DNA of 64,000 nucleotides, taken from the NCBI RefSeq assembly GCF_002075795.1, contig NZ_CP020472.1, positions 1,161,001-1,225,000 on the forward strand, written 5' to 3'. Shown here piece by piece: positions 41,006 through 50,106 of this stretch. The notes beneath the pieces are model-generated. The model searched no databases. It worked only from the letters and a program-made list of their open reading frames with translations, and was not told the origin of the DNA. Made by a program: the position numbers and the translations under genes. Numbering within the stretch: position 1 is the stretch's first letter; the number at the start of each line of letters is the position of its first letter. The stretch is from Shewanella japonica (GTDB taxonomy: Bacteria; Pseudomonadota; Gammaproteobacteria; Enterobacterales; Shewanellaceae).

Positions 41006-41275
41006 ATGTCAAGTATTATTAAGTTATTAGAACGTATGGGCCAAGAGTCAGGTTTAACCGAATCTGCAATCGAGTTTGAAACAGCTATTACTGAATCAAA
41101 CTTAAATGAAGAACTAAAAAAATCGATGTTAAGCCGTGATATTGTTGCTTTAGAAAAATCATTAGATATTTGCCCTGATGTTGTTTGTGTATTATTTCCT
41201 GCTGAAGAAGAAGAGACAAAAGAAGAAGATAAAAAACCTAGTGAAGATAAAACTGAAATTGCTGCGATTATTTAA
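41006..41275 (+). CDS. Borosin precursor peptide (SonA-like)
   Basis: 89 residues, preceded by AAGGAG 5 bp before the ATG. Residues 1-68 form a small helical domain (SIIKLLERMGQESG, LNEELKKSMLSRDIVALEKSL, VVCVLFPAEE) of the LigA-like, borosin-binding-domain pattern seen in split borosin substrates. Then comes a highly charged linker (EEEETKEEDKKPSEDK, residues 67-82) and a hydrophobic C-terminal core TEIAAII. The terminal Ile/Ala residues are the expected N-methylation sites, by analogy with SonA, whose methylated Leu and Ile lie close to its C-terminus. 100 bp separate it from the methyltransferase gene. Confidence 0.83.
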   Translation: MSSIIKLLERMGQESGLTESAIEFETAITESNLNEELKKSMLSRDIVALEKSLDICPDVVCVLFPAEEEETKEEDKKPSEDKTEIAAII

Positions 41276-41281
41276 AGATAA

Positions 41282-43045
41282 ATGCCTAAATTTATAGTCG
41301 CTTTAATTATTTTCATTTCTTTCATCACTCCATCTTGGGGTGATGAAATTCGCAGTATAGATTTTTTGTTAGAAAAAGCTTCAGAAAACAGAAGTAGCGA
41401 TGCCGACGAATTCAATAAATTGATGGAAGAATTGAAAACATTTGAAAGTAATTTATCTCGTATTCAAAACGATGAATATAGTTATCTTCTTGCTTATCAA
41501 ATGGCCTTTAGAGGTGACTTTGTTGGAGCTCAAACTATCTGGGAGCAGTTAAGTGTTTCGGGACAAACAATAAATATACAATTTAAAGCAAATATATCCT
41601 TGATAAATACCATGGCATTATCCAAGGAGTGGAACAAAGGGTTAGGTTATTTAGAAAAGAATATTGAGTTAATGCACTTAATTACAGACTCCGAACTAAG
41701 CCAATTAGGAGTATCTGTCACTTCTTATTTCTATAATAAAATTGGTCAATATGAACTAGGGTTGGATTATGCAACTAAGTTAGACAATCTTTTTTTAAAT
41801 GGGAGAAACCTTTGTGTTGCTAAACACCAAATAGTTGAATCAAAATTTTACCTTAAAAAATTACAATTAAACTCGGCTGACTTCAAAACTGCAATTGATG
41901 CATGTTCAATTGGTGACGAACCTGTTTGGCTTAGCGCAATTCAAATATACAAAGCTAGATTGATGCTTGAAAATAATGATTTTAAATCAGCACTAAATGT
42001 CCTGAATAGTAATGTTGAAGAGATTGAAAGAATTCACTATATTCCTATTCAATCACTTTTTTATGCATTATTGGCTAAAACATATCAAGCTGAAAATGAT
42101 GATGAGAAAGCAAGAGAATTTGCTCTTCAAGCTATTGAATTAACAAAAGGTATGTCAAATACTGATTCTGAGGTCATTGCTTACAATGTATTGTTCCAGT
42201 CATCGGTGAATGACAGTGATTATGAGTCTGCATTACGTTATTACATCAAATTTGCAGAAGCTGAAAAGTCCTACTTTGACGATTTAAAAACCAAATATCT
42301 CGCTTTCCAACTTGCCCAGCACAAAGCGGTTGAGCAAAAAGTCCAAATTGAATTGCTTAACAAACAGAACAAGCTATTACAAGCTAGCCAGCGCCTTGCT
42401 GAAAGTGAAACTGAAAATAATCGCTTGTTTATGGCCTTATTGATCATGGTTATAAGCTTATTAAGTTTAGCCTCGATTCGTGCCAAACAAACCCAGAAAC
42501 GTTTAAAGCGTTTAGCGCAATATGATTCGCTGACTCAGATATTCAACCGTGGTCATTTTACCTCTGCTGCGCAAGAGGCGATTACGGCCTGTCAAAAGAA
42601 TCAAGATACAATCAGCTGTATTCTATTTGATTTAGATAATTTTAAAGGTATTAACGATAAACATGGTCATGGTTGCGGTGACTGGGTGCTTAAACATGTT
42701 GCTAGTACTTGTGATGACTTAAAGCGTAAGCAAGATATATTTGCGCGCATAGGCGGCGAAGAGTTCTGTGTTGTTTTATCGAACTGTAATGCTGAAATGG
42801 CGATGAATATCGCCGAAGATTACCGTAAAGCGATAGCAGCATTAGACAGCTCGCCAAGCGGGTATGAGTTCCCAATTAGTGCAAGTTTTGGTGTTACAGA
42901 TAGTCAGCAGTCTGATTACAGCCTAGAGGCGTTAACTAGCAATGCTGATAGTGCCATGTACCTTGCCAAGCATACTGGCCGTAACCGAGTTTGTAATTAT
43001 GCCGATGTTGAGTCCGCAAAAGATGCTGACGGTGTGATGATATAA
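41282..43045 (+). CDS. TPR-sensor diguanylate cyclase
   Basis: 587 residues. A signal peptide (about 1-20, ending SWG-D) leads to a periplasmic helical region of TPR-like repeats (about 40-350) and a coiled coil. One TM helix (about 383-401, LFMALLIMVISLLSLASI) follows, then a cytosolic GGDEF domain with RLAQYDSLTQIFNRGHF and an intact GGEEF (491-495). A periplasmic signal could drive c-di-GMP synthesis. It starts only 6 bp after the borosin precursor stop without its own clear ribosome site, so it is probably translated by coupling from the precursor transcript. A terminator follows. Confidence 0.9.
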   Translation: MPKFIVALIIFISFITPSWGDEIRSIDFLLEKASENRSSDADEFNKLMEELKTFESNLSRIQNDEYSYLLAYQMAFRGDFVGAQTIWEQLSVSGQTINIQFKANISLINTMALSKEWNKGLGYLEKNIELMHLITDSELSQLGVSVTSYFYNKIGQYELGLDYATKLDNLFLNGRNLCVAKHQIVESKFYLKKLQLNSADFKTAIDACSIGDEPVWLSAIQIYKARLMLENNDFKSALNVLNSNVEEIERIHYIPIQSLFYALLAKTYQAENDDEKAREFALQAIELTKGMSNTDSEVIAYNVLFQSSVNDSDYESALRYYIKFAEAEKSYFDDLKTKYLAFQLAQHKAVEQKVQIELLNKQNKLLQASQRLAESETENNRLFMALLIMVISLLSLASIRAKQTQKRLKRLAQYDSLTQIFNRGHFTSAAQEAITACQKNQDTISCILFDLDNFKGINDKHGHGCGDWVLKHVASTCDDLKRKQDIFARIGGEEFCVVLSNCNAEMAMNIAEDYRKAIAALDSSPSGYEFPISASFGVTDSQQSDYSLEALTSNADSAMYLAKHTGRNRVCNYADVESAKDADGVMI

Positions 43046-43096
43046 GGGGTTATCATTATAAGTTGGCAGAAATTTAAAACTAATCATTGTTTATAG

Positions 43097-43138
43097 ATAA
43101 AGCGATTGTGCTGAAAAGCATTAATCGCTTTATTTTTG
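43097..43138 (+). terminator. Terminator after the borosin-GGDEF operon
   Basis: Stem ATAAAGCGATT / AATCGCTTTAT with a 15-nt loop, then TTTTGG. No terminator-like hairpin was found between the methyltransferase, precursor and GGDEF genes, so this is the likely operon end. Confidence 0.8.
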
Positions 43139-43234
43139 GTTAACAAATTGATTAATGAACTGCTATTCTAGTCACTTATCAAGTTGTTTCGTTATCTCAA
43201 CCTTTATGTCGTCTTTCGCTTAGGGAGTACTCTT

Positions 43235-43591
43235 TTGGAAAAATCAGCTTATTTAGATGCAATGGGGGTAACTCGTTGGCGCAGTGCTGATGCGAAAGGA
43301 AAACCATATTTAATCATTTATGACAGCGAGGCTGATAATAATGGGGCTGATATTAGCCAGCACCCGTTAGTTACAGAGGTGCTATCTTTATTGAATATCG
43401 CACTTGCTGATTGTGATTTTGATACCGAAATGGTCAAGGGGATGCAGGTTGTCTGGGATATGCGTAAGTTAAAAGTGCGCCCCCGAGTGGCTTGGTTAGT
43501 GTCGTCCCCTTTAGATGAACTGCAGCAAGGGCATCAAGCCAAACGTGAACTGTGGCAGCAGATTTATCAACATTTATCAAAAGCAGCTTAG
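43235..43591 (+). CDS. holD: DNA polymerase III psi subunit
   Basis: 118 residues from the TTG at 43235, which has AGGGAG 7 bp upstream; the longer open frame to 43184 has no such site. EKSAYLDAMGVTRWRS at the N-terminus is the segment of psi that binds chi in the clamp-loader complex. The rest (LLNIALADCDFD, PRVAWLVSSPLDEL) is typical of the poorly conserved HolD family. The gene is followed by rimI, as in E. coli. Confidence 0.85.
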   Translation: MEKSAYLDAMGVTRWRSADAKGKPYLIIYDSEADNNGADISQHPLVTEVLSLLNIALADCDFDTEMVKGMQVVWDMRKLKVRPRVAWLVSSPLDELQQGHQAKRELWQQIYQHLSKAA

Positions 43592-43661
43592 GTTTTAGCG
43601 GTTTTTAATACCTAAAGTAAGTCATTCTATTCTCATCATTACCATATGAATCCAACATCTT

Positions 43662-44162
43662 ATGTCTGATAACTCATCGCTACCTGAATATCAAAAAATA
43701 CCTTCTTCTTTAACGGTAACAATACGTCTACTGGAGGTTGAGAACGCTCCTGAGATGTTTAATATTGAACAGCAGGCTCACAGTCACCCTTGGAGCCTTA
43801 CAAACTTAGCAGACTGTTTTGGGCGTTTATATCGCGTTTATGGCGCTTATGACGGGCAGATATTAGTTGGTTTTGCCATAGTGCAGCAAATGGTTGATGA
43901 ACTAACCTTGCTGGATATTTGTATTGTGCCAAATTATCAAGGATTAGGGTTAGGTAAGCAATTACTTGACCATCTTATGATTGATGCAAGGCAGTATGAC
44001 GCGGTAGTTGTGATGCTAGAAGTTCGACAATCAAATCAAGCTGCGATCGGCTTGTATCATAAATTAGGATTCAGTGAGTCTGGTAGGCGTAAGGGCTATT
44101 ATCCGTGTGATACTGGCCGAGAAGATGCCATATTAATGGATTACTCGATTGAAGCTGCCTGA
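43662..44162 (+). CDS. rimI: Ribosomal protein S18 alanine N-acetyltransferase
   Basis: 166 residues: GNAT fold with EQQAHSHPWSLTNLADCF (RimI N-terminal signature), CIVPNYQGLGLGKQLLDHL (acetyl-CoA loop Q-G-x-G-x-G-K), EVRQSNQAAIGLYHKLGFSESGRRKGYYP (catalytic Tyr region). RimI acetylates the N-terminal alanine of S18. There are about 15 more N-terminal residues than in E. coli. It follows holD by 70 bp. Confidence 0.93.
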   Translation: MSDNSSLPEYQKIPSSLTVTIRLLEVENAPEMFNIEQQAHSHPWSLTNLADCFGRLYRVYGAYDGQILVGFAIVQQMVDELTLLDICIVPNYQGLGLGKQLLDHLMIDARQYDAVVVMLEVRQSNQAAIGLYHKLGFSESGRRKGYYPCDTGREDAILMDYSIEAA

Positions 44163-44297
44163 TATGACCTATCATGTTAGGTTGATTTAACTAAGCATTA
44201 TTGACGTCATTATATAAGAGTAAGAAGTCGCTAGGCTTTTTGAAACACGCAACGGCGATGGCTGTAAGCATTAACTGAGTATGAGAATTAAGTGGAT

Positions 44298-44516
44298 ATG
44301 AGAGCATCACTAAGAGCCAAAATCATTGAAGTGTGTGATAAAAAAATTGCGGTGAAAGGGGATAATGTTGGCGTGTCATTTTATGCGTTTTTTGCTAATA
44401 AAAATGATGACCCTGAGTTGTTGATGGAAGCCGCAACTTGGTGGATTCAAACACATAAGCTCGACCATTTTGTTAAAGCCAAGATAATCAAAAACATGGT
44501 TCAACAAGGGCGATAA
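44298..44516 (+). CDS. DUF6500-like small protein
   Basis: 72 residues from the ATG at 44298 (an in-frame GTG lies two codons earlier). RASLRAKIIEVCDKKIA, GVSFYAFFANKNDDPELLMEAATWWIQTH and a final DHFVKAKIIKNM make a compact helical, soluble protein; I recall this pattern as DUF6500. Function unknown. Followed by a shared terminator with lipA. Confidence 0.7.
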   Translation: MRASLRAKIIEVCDKKIAVKGDNVGVSFYAFFANKNDDPELLMEAATWWIQTHKLDHFVKAKIIKNMVQQGR

Positions 44517-44590
44517 AATCAGCTAATGCAATTGAGCTGCGGTTTGCGGGTAAACTTGTCATTTGCCAGTTAGGTTAACTTATGGCTCAT

Positions 44591-44617
44591 AAAAAACGGC
44601 GCGATGCGCCGTTTTTT
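44591..44617. terminator. Bidirectional terminator, DUF6500-like gene / lipA
   Basis: Perfect stem AAAAAACGGCGC / GCGCCGTTTTTT with a 3-nt loop, between the convergent genes. Confidence 0.95.
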
Positions 44618-44642
44618 GTTTAAATCGACCAGCTTTAACTAC

Positions 44643-45608
44643 TTACTTCACTTCTTTACCTTGAGCTTGTAAATCTGCATGGTAGCTTGAGCGTACTAAC
44701 GGACCACAGGCTGCATGAGTAAAGCCAAGTTCGTCTGCTAACTCTTTTAATGCATCAAATTCAGCTGGCGGTACATAACGTTCAACAGGTAAATGGAACT
44801 TAGAAGGCTGTAAATATTGACCTAATGTTAGCATTTCAACGTCATGAGCACGCAAGTCGCGCAGCACTTGAGCGATTTCTTCGTTAGTTTCACCGAGTCC
44901 CATCATTAAACCCGATTTAGTCGGTACATTAGGGTGGCGCTCTTTAAAACGTTTCAATAAATCGAGTGACCATTGATAGTTCGCACCAGGACGCGCTTTA
45001 CGGTAATGCTTAGGTGCTGTTTCTAAGTTGTGGTTAAACACATCAGGTGGCTCAGTGGCAATGATGTCTAATGCTGCATCAATACGACCACGGAAATCAG
45101 GCACTAAAATCTCGATTTTGATATGCGGATTTAAAATTCGGATTTCACGGATACAATCAGCAAAGTGCTGTGCGCCGCCATCACGCAAATCATCACGGTC
45201 AACAGAGGTAATAACCACATACTTAAGTTTCATATCCTTGATGGTTTGCGCTAACTTTTTAGGCTCTTCTGCATCAGGTTTTAGCGGACGCCCATGGGCA
45301 ACGTCACAGAAAGGGCAGCGACGAGTACAAATGGCACCTAAGATCATGAATGTAGCTGTACCATGGTTAAAACATTCAGCAAGGTTTGGGCATGATGCCT
45401 CTTCACAGACTGAATGTAAGCCATTTTTACGCAGTGCTGATTTAATTTCAGTAATACGTTGGTTCGATGCAGGTAGCTTCACGCGTAACCAATTAGGTTT
45501 GCGCAACATGGTTTCTTTTTCAGAAGGAACCACTTTTACTGGAATACGTGCGACTTTTTCGGCATCACGCAGTTTTACACCAGGTTGTAATCTTTCAGGC
45601 CTATTCAT
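44643..45608 (-). CDS. lipA: Lipoyl synthase
   Basis: 321 residues. Auxiliary cluster [12 protein letters not shown] (C-x4-C-x5-C), radical-SAM cluster CTRRCPFCD (C-x3-C-x2-C) and the C-terminal RSSYHA serine motif are all intact. It inserts two sulfurs into octanoyl chains on the E2 subunits and GcvH. It lies 1 bp after lipB and is the last gene of the long minus-strand group. Confidence 0.98.
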   Translation of the reverse strand: MNRPERLQPGVKLRDAEKVARIPVKVVPSEKETMLRKPNWLRVKLPASNQRITEIKSALRKNGLHSVCEEASCPNLAECFNHGTATFMILGAICTRRCPFCDVAHGRPLKPDAEEPKKLAQTIKDMKLKYVVITSVDRDDLRDGGAQHFADCIREIRILNPHIKIEILVPDFRGRIDAALDIIATEPPDVFNHNLETAPKHYRKARPGANYQWSLDLLKRFKERHPNVPTKSGLMMGLGETNEEIAQVLRDLRAHDVEMLTLGQYLQPSKFHLPVERYVPPAEFDALKELADELGFTHAACGPLVRSSYHADLQAQGKEVK

Positions 45609-45609
45609 A

Positions 45610-46266
45610 TTATTCTGCTAATCCTTGATGATGTACAAGTTCTTGGTAGCCCAATACTTTGCTTAATGTTTGAATCAGTTTTTCGCCAGCTTCAGTTACG
45701 GTTTGAGGGCCGCCTAATGCTTTGCATTGCACCATTTCAAGCCCAGCATAACCACACGGGTTGATGCGTTGAAACGGCGCTAAATCCATATCGACATTGA
45801 GGGCAAGGCCATGAAAAGAGCAGCCTTTACGAATTCTAAGCCCTAAAGAAGCCACTTTGCGTTCGTCAACGTAAACACCTGGAGCATCAGCTTTAGCGTA
45901 TGCATTGACATCATACATAGCCAACATATCGACAATGCTTTGTTCGATGTTATTGACCAGTTGTCGTACGCCTAGTTTACTGCGCTTGATGTCGATAAGA
46001 GGGTATACAACCAGTTGACCTGGACCGTGATAAGTCACTTGACCGCCGCGGTCGACTTGTATGACGGGAATGTCACCAGGGTTGAGGATGTGCTCGCTTT
46101 TGCCTGCTTGGCCTTGGGTGAATACGGGCGAGTGTTCAACAATCCATAATTCGTCATTGCTGTCGCTGTCACGATTATCGGTATAGGCTTGCATTGCATG
46201 CCACACTGATTCGTAATCTTGGCGTCCAAGATGTCTGATATGTAACGCTTGAGTTTGCAAGGGCAA
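45610..46266 (-). CDS. lipB: Octanoyltransferase LipB
   Basis: 218 residues. Signature [21 protein letters not shown]; catalytic Lys in [19 protein letters not shown] and Cys in [13 protein letters not shown]. It transfers octanoyl from ACP to lipoyl domains before LipA acts. The start is TTG at 46266 or the next TTG two codons on; GGGGAG lies just upstream. Confidence 0.96.
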   Translation of the reverse strand: MPLQTQALHIRHLGRQDYESVWHAMQAYTDNRDSDSNDELWIVEHSPVFTQGQAGKSEHILNPGDIPVIQVDRGGQVTYHGPGQLVVYPLIDIKRSKLGVRQLVNNIEQSIVDMLAMYDVNAYAKADAPGVYVDERKVASLGLRIRKGCSFHGLALNVDMDLAPFQRINPCGYAGLEMVQCKALGGPQTVTEAGEKLIQTLSKVLGYQELVHHQGLAE

Positions 46267-46353
46267 CCTCTCCCCTCAAAAAAGATGGCTTATTATACGC
46301 ACCTAACACTAAAAAGACATTAAAGTGTTAGGTTGATCACGTTTTAAACGCAA

Positions 46354-46620
46354 TTAAAGTACGCGGTTAACGCCTTCAATTGCTGCAAGATCTGTATAAA
46401 CTTTTTCGATGTGCTCTTTGCTCGTTACAGTAATACGAATAGAAATAGCGTAGTACGTACCTTTGCTTGACGATTTTACTGTTGGGGCGTAATCGCCTGG
46501 AGCAAGCTGTTGTGCAACGGCAACAACACGATCGGCTAGCGTATCATCTGCTGCGCCAATGACTTTGAATGGGCAAGAATTCGGGAATTCCATTAATTCG
46601 CCAAAGTTTGTATCTATCAT
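46354..46620 (-). CDS. ybeD: DUF493 family protein YbeD
   Basis: 88 residues, the length of YbeD (87). [22 protein letters not shown] and [20 protein letters not shown] match the ACT-like regulatory fold of the family. Conserved between dacA and lipB in gammaproteobacteria. Proposed to regulate lipoate or protease-related functions but not settled. Confidence 0.93.
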   Translation of the reverse strand: MIDTNFGELMEFPNSCPFKVIGAADDTLADRVVAVAQQLAPGDYAPTVKSSSKGTYYAISIRITVTSKEHIEKVYTDLAAIEGVNRVL

Positions 46621-46715
46621 GTGTGTGCTCTCTGCGGTTGTGTTTTGTGCTTTGTGTTCTATATGGGGTAATTATACTGTAATACAAGGCTAATGCGGTT
46701 AAATAAAGCGGTAAA

Positions 46716-46745
46716 AAATAAAGTCACCCTAAGGTGACTTTATTT
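46716..46745 (-). terminator. Terminator after dacA
   Basis: 13-bp perfect stem AAATAAAGTCACC / GGTGACTTTATTT with loop CTAA and a T-run on the minus strand; it starts 32 bp after the dacA stop, so ybeD-lipB-lipA need their own promoter or read-through. Confidence 0.9.
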
Positions 46746-46777
46746 ATATGAAGCGAGGTTATGGTTTTTAGCTAGGT

Positions 46778-47956
46778 TTAGCCAAACCAACCTTCAAACA
46801 TTTGCTTGAAGTAATCCATAAGTTTACTAAACCAGCTGCCTTCGTTCACTTCATTAAGAGTAACAAGTGGGAACTCAGCAATATCTTTTCCGTTAAGTTG
46901 GAAGAAGATACGGCCAACCGTCTCACCTTTAGCTAAAGGCGCAGATAAAGGCTTAGTTAACTCGAAGTTAGCTTGTAAGTTTTTAGCTTGGCCACGATTA
47001 ATGGTAATTGGGGTGTCAGTGACCACACCTAAATCTACCGTTTCACGATCGCCATACCAGATTTTTTGAGTTACAAAGGTGTCACCCGCTTTATAAGGGG
47101 TAATCGTTTCAAAGAAACGGAAACCATAATTAAGTAACTTTTTGCTTTCCGCTTTACGAGCTGACTCACTGCCCGTACCCATCACAACAGTGATTAAACG
47201 CATGCCGTCATTGGTTGCAGAAGAGACTAGGTTATATCCAGCGCCAGAAGTGTGGCCTGTTTTAATACCATCAACATTTAAGCTGTTGTCCCATAGCAAG
47301 CCATTACGGTTGTACTGTTTAATACCGTTAAAGGTAAATGACTTTTCAGAGTAAACACGGTATTCATCTGGTACATCACGAATTAATGCAGCACCTAATA
47401 ATGCCATGTCGTATGCAGTTGTTTTGTGGTTGTCAGAATCAAGACCGTGTGAGTTTTCAAAGTAACTTTGGGTCATACCTAGCTGTTTTGACCAAGAGTT
47501 CATTAAATCGACAAAGCCGTCTTCTGTTCCGGCAATATGCTCAGCCATGGCGACACAAGCATCGTTACCCGATTGAATAATAATGCCTCGGTTTAGGTCT
47601 TCAACAGTGACTTTTTTACCTACTTCGATAAACATTTTCGACGAATCTGGGAAGTTTTTAGACCATGCTTTTTTACTGATGGTTACTTCGTCATCCAGCG
47701 AAATGTTGCCAACTTTAACTTCATGACCAATAACGTAGCTGGTCATCATTTTGGTTAAGCTAGCAGGGTTAAGTGACTCATAGGCATTATTTTCAGCAAT
47801 AATGCGGCCAGAGTTGTAATCCATTAATACGTAAGCTTTAGCGGCTACCGTTGGCGCATTTGGCATAACCATAGGTGCGTTGGCTGCTTGAGAAGAAAAA
47901 GATACAGCGGAAAGCAGCAGCAAAGATTTAAGCGGTGTGTTTACAATTTTCATCAT
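46778..47956 (-). CDS. dacA: D-alanyl-D-alanine carboxypeptidase (PBP5/6 type)
   Basis: About 392 residues from MMKIVNTPLKSLLLLSAV with a signal peptide ending SQA-A; the frame extends 17 codons further to 48007. Active-site motifs are NPASLTKMMTSYV (SxxK), IIQSGNDACVAM (SGN) and DGIKTGHTSGAG (KTG). The C-terminal domain ends in an amphipathic anchor (SKLMDYFKQMFEGWFG). It trims pentapeptides in the periplasm, helping shape and septum placement. Confidence 0.96.
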   Translation of the reverse strand: MMKIVNTPLKSLLLLSAVSFSSQAANAPMVMPNAPTVAAKAYVLMDYNSGRIIAENNAYESLNPASLTKMMTSYVIGHEVKVGNISLDDEVTISKKAWSKNFPDSSKMFIEVGKKVTVEDLNRGIIIQSGNDACVAMAEHIAGTEDGFVDLMNSWSKQLGMTQSYFENSHGLDSDNHKTTAYDMALLGAALIRDVPDEYRVYSEKSFTFNGIKQYNRNGLLWDNSLNVDGIKTGHTSGAGYNLVSSATNDGMRLITVVMGTGSESARKAESKKLLNYGFRFFETITPYKAGDTFVTQKIWYGDRETVDLGVVTDTPITINRGQAKNLQANFELTKPLSAPLAKGETVGRIFFQLNGKDIAEFPLVTLNEVNEGSWFSKLMDYFKQMFEGWFG

Positions 47957-48177
47957 TGAGTTTGCACATCTCTGGTTAGTCATGAAAGAAGTCGAGTCGT
48001 TAATCAATATTTAATGATATTACAGCGAGTTAAACATAAAGTAGCTAACTACTTCAGTTGATTTACACACTAAAACGACACAATTAAAATAATTATATCA
48101 TTAGTCGACCATAAATTGGCATTTAGGTTCATTAACAAGGGTTAATTTACAGTCGGTAATGACAGGTTATTATCGAT

Positions 48178-48990
48178 TTATTTTTTTGTCGGTGTTCTCA
48201 GGTAACTTTGTGGGTAACCGTCTTGTTTTATCTGGGTTAATAACTTATTGGCTAGGTAGGTTTGCGCTATCGGTCCTAGCAGTAAGCGGTAAAAGCCATT
48301 TGCACTTTCTACTATTGCAGGCACCTTGTATTTGCGCTCAAACTCTTTCGCTAATACGTTAATTCTTACTTGGTCTTTAGAGGCCACAACTTGAATGATA
48401 TGTACGCTGTCATCTTTTAGTTCATCTAGGGCCATAGATTCAGGTGACTCAATATGAATGGTTTCAATACTTACTTTGGCAGTACCGCTACCTAGCATGT
48501 CGAGTTTATAGGCCGCAGCATATGACAAATCAATAATACGCCCTTCGTGAAATGGGCCGCGATCATTGACTCGAACGATAACCTGTTTGTTATTGGCTTC
48601 ATTAGTCACTTTAACATAGCTAGGTAAAGGCAAAGTCTTGTGCGCCGCAGACATTGAGTACATGTCATAGGTTTCGCCATTTGAGGTTAAATGACCATGA
48701 AACTTAGAGCCGTACCAAGAGGCATAGCCACTTTGTCTAAAGTCTTTTGCTGTCGGTAATACAGTATATGACTTACCACGCACGGTATACGTTCGCTTAT
48801 TGCCTTGTCGGCTGTAGGGCTCATATTTGGGATGGGCATCTTCAACTTTACTGACATCCGGTGCACTTTTCGGAGCCCGGTCATTTTTCATTTGATAACG
48901 ATCATCTTGGCTTGAACCTGAGCTTGAACACGCACTGAGCAAAGCACATAAACTGACGATGACAAGGCTTAAACGAGTGTTATTTTGCAT
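48178..48990 (-). CDS. rlpA: RlpA septal-ring lipoprotein
   Basis: 270 residues. Lipoprotein signal with lipobox LLSAC (Cys about 21), then the double-psi beta-barrel (GYASWYGSKFHGHLTSNGETYDM, VRVNDRGPFHEGRIIDLS; catalytic-type Asp and His) and a C-terminal SPOR domain (about 195-265) that binds denuded glycan. RlpA is a lytic transglycosylase in Pseudomonas. It overlaps mltB by 11 bp. Confidence 0.94.
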   Translation of the reverse strand: MQNNTRLSLVIVSLCALLSACSSSGSSQDDRYQMKNDRAPKSAPDVSKVEDAHPKYEPYSRQGNKRTYTVRGKSYTVLPTAKDFRQSGYASWYGSKFHGHLTSNGETYDMYSMSAAHKTLPLPSYVKVTNEANNKQVIVRVNDRGPFHEGRIIDLSYAAAYKLDMLGSGTAKVSIETIHIESPESMALDELKDDSVHIIQVVASKDQVRINVLAKEFERKYKVPAIVESANGFYRLLLGPIAQTYLANKLLTQIKQDGYPQSYLRTPTKK

Positions 48991-50017
48991 GATAAGCTGC
49001 TTCTAACTGTTGGCTAAACTGGTAAACGGCCATAGCATAAAGCGGGCTACGATTATAACGAGTGATGACGTAAAAATTATTTAAACCTAACCAATACTCG
49101 TTCATCTCAGGTTGTTCAAGCTTAATTAATAATGCAGCTTGTGATGCATCGATGTCTTTAGATTCTGCCAGACTTAAACTTGGCGCTAAAATGTCTGCAA
49201 CGGTTTGTGTTGGCTTACCCTTAACCCAAACACTTGCAGCAGGCGCAGTGTCACTGGTGTGGTTTAATTTGAGTGTAACAGGAGCACCTTTTTTCCATCC
49301 GTGTTGATGAAAGTAGTTAGCAACACTGCCAATGGCGTCTTCTTTACTATTGAGTAAATCTCGACGTCCATCGCCACTGAAGTCAACAGAGTAATGGCGA
49401 TAACTTGAAGGAATAAATTGACCATAACCCATTGCGCCAGCGTAAGAGCCTTTTAGATTATCGTTATCTAATTGTTCTTCTTTGATCAGTGACATCAAGT
49501 TGCCAAACTCGCTGCGGAAAAAGGTCGCTCTTGGCGGGTAATAAAATCCTAAGGTATATAAAGCATCTTGAACCTTATAGTTACCCATGTAACCGCCGTA
49601 GAAAGTTTCAATACCAATAATGGCCACGATAATTTGTGGGTCGACTTGAAACTTTTCAGCTGCCTTTTGAATGGTCTCAGCATTTTCTTGCCAAAATGCG
49701 AGGCCTTTTTCTAATCGCTTATCAGTTAAGAAAATGGGGTAATATTGATGCCAAGGTTTGGCTTCCCAAGGTTTTGAAATGGCATCTAATACAGCTTGAT
49801 TATGGTTAGCACTGGAAAGAAATTGCTGCACTTCTTGTTCAGTAAACCCTTTACTGACTTGGGTGGCGATAAATTCTTGTTTTAGGGCGAGGACTTCTGC
49901 GCTATCTGTCATTTTAGCGCTATCAGTCACTTGCGTATTTACCGTATCTTCAGCTTGAAGGCTGGTGCAGCTCAGTAGCAATGCTAATCCAGCTGCGAGT
50001 CTTGTTTTAAAGTGCAT
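48980..50017 (-). CDS. mltB: Membrane-bound lytic transglycosylase B
   Basis: 345 residues from ATG 50017 (AGGA 6 bp upstream; a TTG two codons earlier is the alternative). Signal with LLLSC lipobox. Catalytic Glu in IIGIETFYGGYMG, followed by ATFFRSEFGNLM, GAMGYGQFIPSSY and DGRRDLLNSKEDAIGSVANYF, all MltB hallmarks. It cleaves peptidoglycan glycan strands. Part of the rod-shape group. Confidence 0.94.
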   Translation of the reverse strand: MHFKTRLAAGLALLLSCTSLQAEDTVNTQVTDSAKMTDSAEVLALKQEFIATQVSKGFTEQEVQQFLSSANHNQAVLDAISKPWEAKPWHQYYPIFLTDKRLEKGLAFWQENAETIQKAAEKFQVDPQIIVAIIGIETFYGGYMGNYKVQDALYTLGFYYPPRATFFRSEFGNLMSLIKEEQLDNDNLKGSYAGAMGYGQFIPSSYRHYSVDFSGDGRRDLLNSKEDAIGSVANYFHQHGWKKGAPVTLKLNHTSDTAPAASVWVKGKPTQTVADILAPSLSLAESKDIDASQAALLIKLEQPEMNEYWLGLNNFYVITRYNRSPLYAMAVYQFSQQLEAAYHAK

Positions 50018-50106
50018 TAACAATCCTATTGTTTAATGTTTATTAGCGACTTATTGTAATGCGAGCCGTTGTGATACGACTCGAGGCATAATATACAGCG
50101 CAATAC

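Noticed and set aside
45028..45621. 197-codon open frame antisense to lipA
   Set aside because: The opposite strand encodes intact lipoyl synthase with all cysteine motifs; the frame is a shadow of its codon use.
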